Assembly (NCBI GenBank): GCA_020633295.1
Contig: JACKDW010000001.1
Span: forward strand, 930,001-994,000
Direction: 5' to 3'
Source of the DNA: Myxococcales bacterium
GTDB lineage: Bacteria > Myxococcota_A > Polyangia > Nannocystales > Nannocystaceae
Length of the DNA: 64,000 nt
Under the pieces are notes generated by a model, which worked only from the letters and a program-made list of their open reading frames with translations, ran no database searches and was not told the origin of the DNA. Made by a program: the position numbers and the translations under genes. Each line of letters begins with the position of its first letter. The stretch's first letter is position 1. This document shows positions 33,408 to 43,500 of this stretch, in pieces.

Positions 33408-34853
33408 ACCAGGTCAATCGTAGCGCCGTCGACCTCGGCCTGCACCGCGCGCAGCGCCGGCCCGACGCGGACCTTGATCGTCACGCCGCGCTCCGGGCGA
33501 TAGATCAGCACCATCTCGCCCTCGCCGCCGATCGACGCGGGCTGTCCGACGAGCCCGGTGATCGCGTCGAGCGTCATCCCGCGCTCGAGCCGCGAGAACC
33601 GCTCGCGCCACTGCGGCGTCGCGTCGCGGGCCTCATCGACGGAGCCCGCGATCGTGATCTCGCCGACGGTGACCTGATCGCGCGGACGCTCGAGCCGCAG
33701 CGTCAGCACCTGGCGCTGCTCGTCCGCGCGCCCGTAGTTGGTGAACACGGTCACGATCACCGTGCACGCGCCGGTGAGCTTCTGCTGGTGCGAGCCGTAG
33801 TAGTGGGCCTTGATCGCGTAGACGCCGGGGTAGGCGCGGCGCAGCACGTACTCCTCGGGCCCGTAGCCCTGCCTGAAGTCCCGCGAGACGAGGCCGCCGA
33901 TGTCGCTGCGGTTGTGGCCGTAGTACACGTGCTCGCCGGTCGGCTCGAACACGTGCAGGTCGACATCCGTGAGGTCCGCGTCCCACGACATGCTGATGCG
34001 GACGTCGAGGTCGAGCAGCTGGACCACGCGACGATCGATCGCCTCGGGGATCTCCACGCCGCGCCCGCGCGCGAGGTGGATGAGCCGGTTGAGCTCCATC
34101 AGCGCGATGAGCTCGATCTCCGGGAAGCGCTCCCACTGGCGCAGCACGACCTCGTACAGCAGCTCCATCGCCCGGGTCGCGTCGGCCGGGTCGCCGTCGC
34201 GCTGCCAGCGATCGCCGAGCACGAGCGCGAGGTCGCGGTGCGACTGCGGCTCGTCCTCGCGCTCGTGCAGCACGCGCTCGAGCACGCGCGCGGCCGCGTC
34301 GAGCTCACCAGCCTGACTCAAACGCCAGGCGTACATGCGCATGAGCGCGGGGTCGTCGAGGCCGAGCTCGAGCAGGTTCGAGAGCACGCGGAGCCCGAGC
34401 TCGCGCGCCCCCTGCGACAGCAGGAAGTCGCCGCAGTCGAGGAAGAACGCCGGGCTCGCGGCGAACTCCGGGCGCGCCGCGAGGTAGGCCGCGTAGGGAT
34501 CCTCGGCGCGGCGCATCTCGGTGAGGTAGGGCGTGTCGGGCGACCACGGCTTGATCGAGATCGACGCGCGCGCGGAGCCCCCGCCCTTCGCCTCCGCTTT
34601 CTCCGCCACGATCCCGTTAGGCTCCGCGGACGCCGCGAACGGCTCCTCCGGCGCCGCCGCGGCCTCCGCCATCATCATGTCCATCGCGGGGGCGGGTCTC
34701 GGCGAGGCGGGGGGCGCCGGAGCCCGCGCCATCGGAGCCGGCGCCGCCGCGGCCATCGTCCGCATCGCGTCGGGCCGGGCGAGCCTCGCCCGACCGGGCG
34801 CAACCGGCTTCGGCTCGGGCGGCCGACCCGCGCGCGCCCACTTCGGGCGGAAG
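33404..34853 (-). pseudogene. C-terminal part of split VIT/VWA protein (DUF2135-like)
   Basis: Encodes a Pro/Ala linker, a helical region with tetratricopeptide-like packing (LRVLSNLLELGLDDPALMRMYAWRLSQAGELDAAARVLERVL in pieces) and a DUF2135-like beta domain: DVDLHVFEPTGEHVYYGHN, DFRQGYGPEEYVLRRAYPGVYAIKAHYYG. The frame runs on upstream to 35059 but that part is Arg-rich, non-conserved sequence of the insert. The first internal ATG is at 34765 with no good ribosome site. At its left it begins with FRPKWARAG, and the other half of the gene ends with FRPK at 37438-37452. An expressed shortened protein cannot be excluded. Confidence 0.75.
34839..34853. repeat. 15-bp direct repeat, left copy
   Basis: CACTTCGGGCGGAAG, identical to 37438-37452 and in the same orientation, at the junction between VIT-gene sequence and inserted sequence. 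Confidence 0.9.
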
Positions 34854-34965
34854 ATCACGCGGCTCGAGAACGCTTGCGATGCAAGCGCTCTACGGCGCGC
34901 TCGAGGCCGCGGTTCCACGGGCGCTCCAGCGCCGCGAACGACCCCGCCGCGGCTATGATCCCGCG

Positions 34966-35247
34966 GTGGACGACTCCCATCGCTGTCCGATCTGCGGCGC
35001 CGACGGCCTGCGCGCGCTCTCGCGCTACCCTCGCTACGTCTGCCGCGCGTGCGCGGCACGAACTCGTGACGACGGCGGACGCCCGGTGGGCTTCTTCAAC
35101 GAGGGGCTCTACGGCGGCGTCGTCGGCGTGTACCTCGACACCCGTGACCCGTATCGCGAGACCCGCTGCTGGATCGACGGCCGCGCGTGTCGAGCCAGCG
35201 ACGCGCGCTTCGGCGGCATCGTGATCCAGCTCGAGGGCAACGGGTGA
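34966..35247 (+). CDS. Small zinc-ribbon protein of a widespread unknown family
   Basis: 93 aa, GTG start. CPICG and CRAC form a zinc ribbon around LSRYPRYV; then GRPVGFFNEGLYGGVVGVY, CWIDGRACRASDARFGGIVIQ. The motifs YPRYVC and EARFGGIVIQ-like ends occur in many uncharacterised small proteins from diverse bacteria, as I recall the family. Alternative earlier starts exist (34879) but add an Arg-rich, non-conserved segment. No function is known. First gene of the insert. Confidence 0.75.
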   Translation: MDDSHRCPICGADGLRALSRYPRYVCRACAARTRDDGGRPVGFFNEGLYGGVVGVYLDTRDPYRETRCWIDGRACRASDARFGGIVIQLEGNG

Positions 35248-35248
35248 T

Positions 35249-35284
35249 CTGGATGAGCTGGATGAGCTGGATGAGCTGGATGAT
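35249..35284. repeat. 9-bp tandem repeat
   Basis: Four copies of CTGGATGAG (last one ending in T) directly after the zinc-ribbon stop codon, in the leader of the GDSL lipase gene. Could be length-variable and tune expression; speculative. Confidence 0.9.
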
Positions 35285-35369
35285 GACGCGAACGCGACAG
35301 ACGCGGCTCGTCGGCCACGAGTCGGTCGGAACCTCGAGAGCGGCAGCGTGGCGAGAGGGAGCAGCTGGT

Positions 35370-36467
35370 ATGTACATCGAGCACGACACCCCGCGTCGCG
35401 ATCGCCTTGGCAGTGACTCGGCGCTCCGTTCGCCGCGCGTCGTCGCCTCGCTCGGCGTCCTCGCGCTCGCGCTCGCGTGCGGCGACGCGGCCGGGACCGA
35501 GACCCTCGCCAGCTCCGAGAGCGACGCGGTCAGCACGAGCCCGACCGAGCCCAGCGCGACGAGCGTGGCCGGATCGACCGCGACCACGACCGTAACGACC
35601 GCCGGGCCCGGCGGGACCGACGAGACGAGCGCGGGCTCGACGGCGACGTCATCGTCGAGCGACCCGAGCGACGCGAGCGACACGACCGCCGCGACCGCTG
35701 GCGACACGACCACCGGGGGCGCGACCACGAGCGACGCGACCACCGAGGCCACGAGCGCGGGCGCCACCACCGACGGACCGCCGGTCGGGCTCGACGCGCT
35801 CGGCTCGCTCGTCGTCCTCGGCGACTCGATCAGCGACGGCGGCGGCCAGCCGCCGTACTACTATGATCTCCTGCGCGACTCGCTGACGACGCACTACGGG
35901 CCCATCGCCTATCACAACGCGGCCAAGAGCGGCTCGCAGACGAACGCGCTCAAGGGGCAGGCCGAGAGCCTGCCGGACAGCCTCCCGGGTCCGGTCGCGG
36001 TCGTGATCACGAGCGGCGGCAACGACATGAAGGCCAACATCCTGCAGGTCGCGCTCGGCCTCGACGGCCCGGTGAAGATGGCGGTCGCGAGCAACATCGA
36101 CGCGGCGCTGGGTGAGCTGCTCGCGCCCGGGCGGTTCGGCCCGGGCGTCGAGGTCCACGTGTTCGAGGGCAACATCTACGACGCGAGCGACGGCCAGGGC
36201 GACTACGGCGCCAACGGCTGCTCCTTCGGCGAGGGCCTCCCGATGCTCCCGGTCGACATGTACTTCGACGCCTGGAACGCGGTCATCGCCGACGCCGTCG
36301 ACGCGCGCGAGCAGGCGCCCGTGGATATGCACGGGTACTTCTACGGTCACGGCTACCACGCCGATCCCAATTGGTACGCGCCCGACTGCACGCACCCGAA
36401 CGCGATCGGTCACGCCGCGCTGCGCGACCTGTTCTTCGAACACATCACCGGCGAGCCCGCGCCGTGA
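35370..36467 (+). CDS. GDSL/SGNH hydrolase lipoprotein
   Basis: 365 aa. ATG chosen after GAGGGAGC. The signal ends in LALALACGDA (lipobox), then about 110 residues of Ser/Thr/Ala/Asp/Gly linker. Catalytic blocks of the SGNH family are clear: VVLGDSISDGGG (Ser), ITSGGNDMK (Asn block III) and CTHPNAIGH preceded by Asp (DCTH: Asp and His of block V). It should hydrolyse an ester at the cell surface, such as lipid or acetylated polysaccharide. Located within the insert that splits the VIT gene. Confidence 0.85.
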   Translation: MYIEHDTPRRDRLGSDSALRSPRVVASLGVLALALACGDAAGTETLASSESDAVSTSPTEPSATSVAGSTATTTVTTAGPGGTDETSAGSTATSSSSDPSDASDTTAATAGDTTTGGATTSDATTEATSAGATTDGPPVGLDALGSLVVLGDSISDGGGQPPYYYDLLRDSLTTHYGPIAYHNAAKSGSQTNALKGQAESLPDSLPGPVAVVITSGGNDMKANILQVALGLDGPVKMAVASNIDAALGELLAPGRFGPGVEVHVFEGNIYDASDGQGDYGANGCSFGEGLPMLPVDMYFDAWNAVIADAVDAREQAPVDMHGYFYGHGYHADPNWYAPDCTHPNAIGHAALRDLFFEHITGEPAP

Positions 36468-36486
36468 GCCCGCGCGGCGCGGTCGC

Positions 36487-37227
36487 TCACCGCTCCTCGG
36501 AGCCGAGGTACGCGCCGTCCGGGCCGTACTTGTGCACGCGCACGCCGGTCGGCGTCCCGCCCATGTTGCCGATGATCCCCATCATCGTCTCGTGATGCCG
36601 CCGCTGCTGCTCCGCGAGCGCGTTCATCACGGTCATGAGCTCCTGCGCGTTGACCATCGGGCCGATCTGCGCCTTGCCGTCACAGACGATGAACAGCGCG
36701 CTCGCGGGCGGGGCCTCGCGAAAGAGCGTCCCGCAGCTTTCGTCGTAGGACATGTAGTCGCCGTCGACCGTCAGCGGCGGCGGCGTGACGCTGTCGTTGT
36801 CCGCCAAGGCGTCGAAGCGCCGCTTGATCGTCGTGTCGACCTCCCCCTCGAAGCCCTTGCGGTTGCACGCGTCGAGGCCCGCCGAGTCGCTCGCGCCCAT
36901 GAAGCAGGTCACGAGCGCCGGGTCGAGCGTCTTGCCCTCGCAGTCCTTCACGAGCTCCGCGATCGGCGGAAGCTCGGCGGCGGGATCGACAGCGCGGAGG
37001 ACCCCGAGCACGTGGTCGGCGAGCGAGGTGCAGACCGCGGTCTTGTCGGCGCCGCCGCCCTGGGAGCCGGCGATCTTCGCGTCCCCCTCGCCCGGCGCCG
37101 CCGCGCTGTCGCCCGCCGGCGCGGGCGCGGCCTTGGTCGGCGCGTCGGCGCTGCCCGCTCCGCCCGCGACCGCGTCGCAACCACACAGCAACCAGACCGC
37201 GCTCAGGACCCGGAGGAGCTTGTCCAT
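36487..37227 (-). CDS. Cys-containing predicted lipoprotein
   Basis: 246 aa. Signal MDKLLRVLSAVWLLCGCDA with a lipobox (LCGC), then an Ala/Gly/Pro-rich segment. The body carries paired Cys (AVCTSL, VKDCEGK, VTCFMGA, DACNRKG, ESCGTLF, IVCDGK), a helical start and a late MNALAEQQRRHHETMMGIIGNMGG. It looks like a periplasmic or surface protein of a myxobacterial family of unknown function. Convergent with the GDSL lipase gene (19 bases between stops). It is the third gene of the insert. Confidence 0.68.
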   Translation of the reverse strand: MDKLLRVLSAVWLLCGCDAVAGGAGSADAPTKAAPAPAGDSAAAPGEGDAKIAGSQGGGADKTAVCTSLADHVLGVLRAVDPAAELPPIAELVKDCEGKTLDPALVTCFMGASDSAGLDACNRKGFEGEVDTTIKRRFDALADNDSVTPPPLTVDGDYMSYDESCGTLFREAPPASALFIVCDGKAQIGPMVNAQELMTVMNALAEQQRRHHETMMGIIGNMGGTPTGVRVHKYGPDGAYLGSEER

Positions 37228-37235
37228 GGCTGATG

Positions 37236-39203
37236 CTAGCAACGAAGCGAACGCCGGTCGTGAGGAGGGCGCGAGGAGCACCTGTACAGCGCGCCGCTGG
37301 AGCGCAGCTCCAGCCCGGGGGCGGCCCCACGCGTGCTCACGCGCGCGTCAGACCAGCCGGTGACGCTCGCGTCCGCGCGCGTCGCTACAGGAGGGGTCAC
37401 GCGGCGGCGTCGCGCCGGCGCCACGGTGGACCGCCCGCACTTCGGGCGGAAGTCCGTGTCCCACCACTGCACGCGCGCGCGCCACATCCCGAGCACCGTC
37501 TCGATCTGCTTCTCACGCCGCCCGCGCTCGCGCGTCGCGAGCTCGCCGGTCCGCGCGCGCCAGCGCGAGTGCATCTCGGGCCAGGTCGTCGGCGGCTCGA
37601 TGTCGTACTCCAGGAACTGCTCGAGCGTCTCGAGCACGAGCAGCGAGGTGCCCGGCGTCACGAGCCCGTAGCGGCGCCCGAGCGCCAGGAGCTCGTCGGC
37701 GTTGCGCTGCTCGTCGAGCGCGAGCGCGGTGACCTCGAGGCCCGCCCAGGCCCGCGCGAGCAGCCCGCCCTCCGGGCAGCGGTCGTCGGCCTCGATCTCG
37801 AGCTCCTCCACGTCGCCGCGCGCGCTCTCGAGGGTGACGCGCGCGCGCGGCTCGTGCAGCCGCCCGAGGATGATCAGGCGGCCGTCGGCGACGCGAGTAT
37901 GAACCTCCGAGCAGGCGCGCGTCTCGACGACGCGCAGCGCGGGCTGGTGAGAGCACAGCCGCGCGGCCGCGAGCTCGGGCGTGACGCGCAGGAGGTTGAG
38001 GTAGCAGCCCCCCGTCGCGCGCGCGACGTGCTCGAGCAGCCCGCCGTGACTCGCGGCCTGACTGTTAATACAGAAGACGCGCGCGCGCCCGAGCGCCGGC
38101 GCGCCGCGCCGCACGGTCCCGAGGCCGTCCGTGAACAGCAGCCAGGCCTCGACGTCGGGGTGCGGCGCGCGCCCGAGGTCGAGCGCCTCGAGGTCGGTCC
38201 CGCCGTCCGGCGACGCGCTGGCGAGTCGCTCGAGCAGCGCGTCGCAGCGCCCGTCCTTGACGACGAAGCGCTCGGCCGGGGCGCAGGCGTCTCGCGCGAC
38301 GACGAGATCGATCGTGAGCGCTCGCCAGCGCCGCAGCAGCTCCCGCAGCAGCTCGAGCTCCTTGCGCGTGTCGGCGCGGCTGCCCGACGCGTCCCAGGCG
38401 ATCGCGACGCGCCGGGGTGAGAACGCGGCGCGCTCCCCTGGCTCGTCGTGCATACGGGCGCTGACGCAGAAGAACGCGCCGTCGCCGGCGCGGCGCTCGA
38501 CCGCGGTGAAGCGTGGCGGCAGGCGCGGCAAGCGGATCTGCAGGTCGTCGCCGGCGAGCCCGCGCGGCAGCGTGGCCTCGGCGACCCAGCGCTCTTCGAA
38601 GCGCGTGAGCGCGAGGTTGCCGAGGCCCTCGCTGAGGACCGGCTCGACCGGCGCCTGCACGACCTCGACGCGCAGCTCGATCGGCGCCGCCGCGTTCGCG
38701 TCGGCGAGCGGCAGGTGATAGCCGGCGTCGTCGCCCTGGACGTTGAGCTCGCTGACGTAGGTGACCCGCACCGTCCTGCCGCCGCGCGCGGGGATCGGGT
38801 ACACGCGCGTGCGATAGATGTTGCCCTGGACCTGCTCGACGAGGCCCGGGTCGACGCCCTTGCGCGCCTCCGCCTCGAGGATGCGCCGCGCCTCCCGCCG
38901 GGGCACGACGACGCCGTCGACGAGCCGGCCGTCGACGTCGAGCGCGTAGCCGGTGACGACCGCGCCGTCGGGCAGCGGGAACACCAGCTCGCCCTCGAGC
39001 GCGCGCCGGTTGGGGTTGTGGAAGTGCAGCGTCTGGCTGGTCTCGGCGTGCACGCCGGTGACGCGCGCGCGGATCTCGACGCGCTGCAGCTCGATCGCCC
39101 GCTCACCCTGCGGGGCCTCGATGTACGGGAGGAACTCGGGACGCGCGACGCTCGACGCGGACGATTCGCGCCGACGTCCGAACAGATCGGAGAAGAACGA
39201 CAT
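37236..39203 (-). pseudogene. N-terminal part of split VIT/VWA protein
   Basis: Opens with ATG after AGGAG. Residues about 15-150 are a VIT domain (LQRVEIRARVTGVHAETSQTLHFHNPN, EGELVFPLPDGAVVTGYALDVDGRLVDGVVV, GNIYRTRVYPIPARGGRTVRVTYV in pieces). About 280-450 is a von Willebrand A domain, with AIAWDASGSR as a MIDAS motif and LLFTDGLG. The reading continues to WWDTDFRPK and then, past the direct repeat, into an Arg-rich 68-residue tail unlike the rest. That tail is translated insert. The conserved C-terminal region is found at 33404-34853. The truncated protein may still be made. Confidence 0.78.
37438..37452. repeat. 15-bp direct repeat, right copy
   Basis: CACTTCGGGCGGAAG, same as 34839-34853. 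On the minus strand it encodes FRPK in the same reading phase at both places. Confidence 0.9.
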
Positions 39204-39434
39204 ACGGCTCCTGACGCCCCGCGAGCGAGGCCAGCGACCTCGACGGTAGCGCACGACCCCGCCGCGCGCGCGCGAGGTGGCGCGCCGCCTCGCGCGAAGC
39301 TTGCATATGTTCATGAGGACACCCAAACAGGGCGCGGGCGCACGCGGACGCGCGCGCGCGCGAGCCGCGTGGGCGAGTACAGCGTTCCTCGGCGGGGCGC
39401 GCGGGCCGGTCGCATTCCCGGTACCGTGGTCTAC

Positions 39435-40502
39435 ATGGGGAAGCGGCCCTCGACCCACGCGCGCGCGCGACGAGGCCTCGCGCGGCTGACCGGCGTCGCG
39501 CTCGCGCTGCTGCTCACGCCCGCGTGCGCGATCGAGGACACGAGCGGGCGCGTCGTCTCGGGCGTGCTGCGCGAGCTGAACCAACCGGACACGCGCGAGG
39601 AGCTCGCCGAGCTCGGCGAGCTGATGCCGGGCCTCGAGGACGCCGCGCGCGAGATGGCCCAGGGCTTCATCGAGGGCGGCATCGAGGCGCTGAGCGACGA
39701 GGAGCGCACGGCGAAGATCGAGGAGGCGACCGATCGCTTCGTCGGCGCGGTCACGCGGGCGCTCGAGGAGGCCGGCGCGGTCGTCCCGGAGCGCCTGCGC
39801 CAGGAGCTGACGAAGACCGTCGACGCGCTGCTCGACGAGGCGCTGTCGGCCGAGCACCGACGCGACGCGGCGCTGATCGTCGACGCGGTGACGGACGCGG
39901 CGCTGCGCTCGGTCGCCCGCGAGCTCAAGGGCGAGCTCGGCGAGTCCCTCGACGACGCGCTCTCGCGCCGCGTCGGCCCCGGGCTCGAGCGCGTGCTCAA
40001 GGATGACGTGGCCCCAGGGACACGTGAAGTCGTGCGCCAGGCGCTGCTCGGGGTCAACGACGCGCTCGTCGACGAGCGCGGCGAGCCGACCGGGCTCGGC
40101 CTGACGATCCAGCGCGCGCACGACCAGCTGCTCCGGTCGCTCGACCAGCAGACGGACAAGCTCTCGACGAGCGCCACGGGCGTGCTCGCGGGGGGTCAGC
40201 AGGCCGCGGACTCCGTGGCCTGGGCCGCCGGGCTGATCGCGCTCGCGCTCGCGCTCGCGCTCGGCCTCGTGGTCGCGATGTGGCGCTGGGCGGTGTACAG
40301 CGCGCGCCGCCGCGAGGAGACGCTCGAGCTGCTGACGCGCGCGATCGGCGAGGCCGAGCGCGGCGGCAGCGTCGAGGACGTGCTCGGGAACATCAAGCGG
40401 CTCGGCCGCGAGGGCCCGCAGCGCGGCTACGCCTTCCTCGAGGAGTTCCTGGCGCGCCACCCCGGCGCGCGCGTGCGCAAGCCGAGCGAGCCCGACGCCT
40501 GA
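39435..40502 (+). CDS. Predicted lipoprotein with membrane helix, unknown family
   Basis: 355 aa. Signal ending in LLLTPACAIED (lipobox). Residues 25-225 are rich in charged amphipathic helices with Val, Leu, Glu and Arg (PERLRQELTKTVDALLDEALSAEHRRDAALIVDAV), suggesting a long helical bundle. One strong transmembrane helix lies near 265-290 (AAGLIALALALALGLVVAMW), followed by a cytosolic-like basic segment and LGREGPQRGYAFLEEFLARHP. A lipid anchor plus a later membrane helix is unusual. Convergent with the giant ATPase gene, only 3 bases between stops. No known family recognised. Confidence 0.7.
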   Translation: MGKRPSTHARARRGLARLTGVALALLLTPACAIEDTSGRVVSGVLRELNQPDTREELAELGELMPGLEDAAREMAQGFIEGGIEALSDEERTAKIEEATDRFVGAVTRALEEAGAVVPERLRQELTKTVDALLDEALSAEHRRDAALIVDAVTDAALRSVARELKGELGESLDDALSRRVGPGLERVLKDDVAPGTREVVRQALLGVNDALVDERGEPTGLGLTIQRAHDQLLRSLDQQTDKLSTSATGVLAGGQQAADSVAWAAGLIALALALALGLVVAMWRWAVYSARRREETLELLTRAIGEAERGGSVEDVLGNIKRLGREGPQRGYAFLEEFLARHPGARVRKPSEPDA

Positions 40503-40505
40503 GGC

Positions 40506-43500
40506 TCAGGCGCTCGCGTCGGGCTCCTCCGCGGGCGCGCCGACGACGATCAGCAGCCCCGAGTCGACGAGCTCGCCGATCTGCGGCGGCAGCGAGGTCT
40601 TCTCCTGCAGCCGCACCCACACGCTGCGCGCCGGGTCGTTGAGCTTCGCGACGCGCAGCTTGATCGCGGCCTGCAGCTGCTTGGTCGCCTCGTCGATCGC
40701 GGTCTTGAGCGCGTCGATCCGCGGCGGCGGGATCTCGGTGACGAGGTCCTCCCCGAGCAGGCGCCCGCGCACGCGCAGGCTGTCGAGCTCGAAGCGCAGC
40801 CCCTGGAGGTACTGATCCATCGCGTTCTTCTCGGCGCGCAGGCGCGTCACGACCTCATCGGCGGGGCTCGCCTCGGTCGAGCTCGGCGTGACGCCGACCG
40901 CCTCGAGCTCCGCGAGCGCGTGCTCGACCGCGTTCAGCTGGCCCTGCCACTCGATCAGCATGCGCGCCCACTGCTCGAGGTCGTTGGACACGACCGCGGT
41001 CGGGGCGACGCCCAGCCGGAACGCGCGCTCGCGGGCCAGGCGAGACTGCTCGGCGAGCGCCTTGCGCAGCTTGCCCTCGGTGTCCTCGATCATGCGCACC
41101 GCGGTCTTGAGGCTCGTCGGCGTCGACGTCGCCGGCGGCTCCGCGCTGAACTCCGCGAGGATCTTCCGCAGGCTCTCGATCCTCGCTGTCTGCTCGGACA
41201 GCTCTCGCTCCGCGCCCTCGGCCTGCTTGGCGAGCGTGGCGAGGAAGCCGGCGGCGCTGACCTCGTCGTCGAGCTCGGGCAAGGTCGGCTCGAGGTCGAG
41301 CCGGTCGAGCACGCTGCGCGCGCTCGAGACCTCGCCGAGGAAGCTCTCGAGCTTCTTCAGCGCGGCGCGGAAGCTGGACTCGCCGTCGATGACGGCCTGG
41401 ATGACCTCGCCCGGCGCCGAGACCTCGGCGTGGTTGACGATGAGGTCCTTGAGCGCCTTGCGAGCCTCGAGCTCCTCGGCGACCCACTCCCGCTGCTTGC
41501 GCCCCGACGCCGCGGCGCCGCGCAGCGCCCGATCGTGCTCGGCGGCCCAGGGCTCCTCGGAGCGCCCGACGACCAGCCCCTGGATCGCCAGCACCTCGTC
41601 GAGCCCGCGCGCGAGGTCCCCCGACGACTCGGGCTTGTGCACGCGCAGCTCCTTGAGGTAGCCGGCCTTGAAGTCCTCCTCGAGCGTCTTCCAGCCCTGC
41701 TCGAAGCGCGAGACCTCCTCGTCGTAGACCGGATCGAGCGCCTCGGCGTCGACGTACTCGCCGACGAGCTCCGCGAGCCGCTTCTGCAGCCGCTCGACGC
41801 GGGTGCGCGTCAGGTACTGCGCGACGCGGTCGAGCCACTCGCCGAGCTCGCCGCCGATCGGCGCGGGCGGCTTCTCGCCCGACACCTTGAGCAGCTCGAT
41901 CGTCTTGCGCACGCGCCCGAGCTCGACGTTGATCGCGCTCGACTCGGGCTCGAAGCTGCGGATCAGCCCCTCGATCGAGAGCCCGCGCTCCGAGACGAAT
42001 TGCTCGAGATCCGCGAGCCCGTCGCTGAGCTCCTTGAGCTCCCCGAGCCGCTCCGCGCAGGCCTGCTGCGCCTTGTGCAGCGCGTCCGCCGAGCCCATCG
42101 CGTCGCGCATCGCCTCGCGCAGGCGCTCCGCCGCGTACGCGATCCCCTCGACGCCGCGCTCGCGCATCGCGTCGGCGAACTGCGAGATCCGCGAGCCGAG
42201 CTTGCGCCCCGCCTGCGCGCAGCGCTCCCACTTCTGCAGCGTCGGGATCTCCTCCTCCGCGTTCGCGTGGATCGAGTGCGCGTAGCGGCCGACGACCCAC
42301 TCGACGAGCCGGCGCGCCCACGGCTCCGGCAGGTCGCCGAGCGTGATCATGATCAGCTGGATCTTCTCGAGCTCGGGGCGCGCCGCGGCGATCCGCTGAA
42401 TGCTCTCGCCGAGGTTCACCTTGGCCTCGACGCGCTCGACGCTCTCGTCGAGCATCGCGCCGAGACCGTCGCGGATGCGCGAGATCCGGTCGAGCAGCCG
42501 CCACAGCTCCTTGAGCGCGCGCAGTCCACCGTCGAGCTCGGGGTCGTTGTCGAAGGCCGCGGGGTCGCCGATCAGGATCGTCGACAGCGGCGACGTCACG
42601 GTGTCGTCGATCAACGTCGCTAGCGCGCGGCGGGCCTGCGGCGCGCTGTGTCGCATCACGAGCGCCTTGAGCTCGGCGTAGGGCTCGTCGTACACCCAGC
42701 TCTCGCTCTCGCCGCTGCCGGGCAGCAGCTCGTCGACGACGACGTCGGCGCCTCGCAGCAGGCGCTCGCCGCCGATCATCCCGCGCAGCGTGCCGCCCTC
42801 GCGCAGCAGCCCGGCCACGTCCTTGAGCCGCGTCTGCGTGATCTCGGAGGGCTCCGCGACGAGCGGCACGAGCGCGAACAGGGCCGGCGACTGACGCAGG
42901 CGCCCGCGCTGCAAGAACGGCACGAGCTGGCTCTTCGCCTCGTTCACGGCCGTCTCGTAATTCGGGGGCTGCTGCGGCTTGCCCTGGCGGACGACGAGAT
43001 CGAGCCGCCGGATGTGCCAGTTGATCTTGCGCCGCAGATCCTTGCTCGTCGCCAGCGCGCGCGCGCGCGCGTCGAAGTCATCATCCCCGCCCGGCACCGC
43101 GTCGGAGGCGACGAGCACCGACTTCACGAACTCCGCCGAGAAGCTCGGGAGCGAGATGACCTCGAGGCGACCCGCCTCGCTCAGCACGGAGGTGAGCGGC
43201 GTCGCGGGGCCGTCGCGCCGCTCGATCAGCAGCGCCGTCAGCCCGCCCGCGCCCAGCGTCGTGCCCTCGAGCCAGCGCTCGAGCGCGGCCGGGTCGGCCG
43301 CGAACACGGTCGCGCGCGACGTCCACCTGACCACGAGCGCCTCGTCGCGCTCGCGCAGCTTGGTGAACTCGCGCTCGACCTCGACGCGCGTCGGCTGGCG
43401 CCCCGCGACGGGCAGCAGCGGGTTCGTGAACGGCGACGGGAACACCTCCTCGGCGAGGCTCGGGATCGAGAGCGGCAGCGCGCGCGACAGCGAGCTCGCG

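Larger units (their letters stand above)
34854..37452. other. 2.6-kb insert splitting a VIT/VWA gene
   Basis: 2,599 bases including one copy of the 15-bp direct repeat. It carries a zinc-ribbon gene, a GDSL lipase lipoprotein gene and a third lipoprotein gene. No transposase, recombinase or terminal inverted repeat is visible. A hairpin (CGCTTGC-GAT-GCAAGCG, 34871-34887) lies just inside the left end. Deleting this span joins the two VIT halves in frame to 1,067 codons including the stop. Confidence 0.7.

Noticed and set aside
34879..35059. Upstream extensions of the zinc-ribbon gene and of the VIT C-fragment
   Set aside because: These overlap each other on opposite strands and are Arg-rich; conserved residues begin only later.
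34854..37452. Classical insertion sequence or transposon
   Set aside because: No transposase or integrase and no inverted terminal repeats. A shared TCACGCGGC near both ends is direct, short and likely chance.
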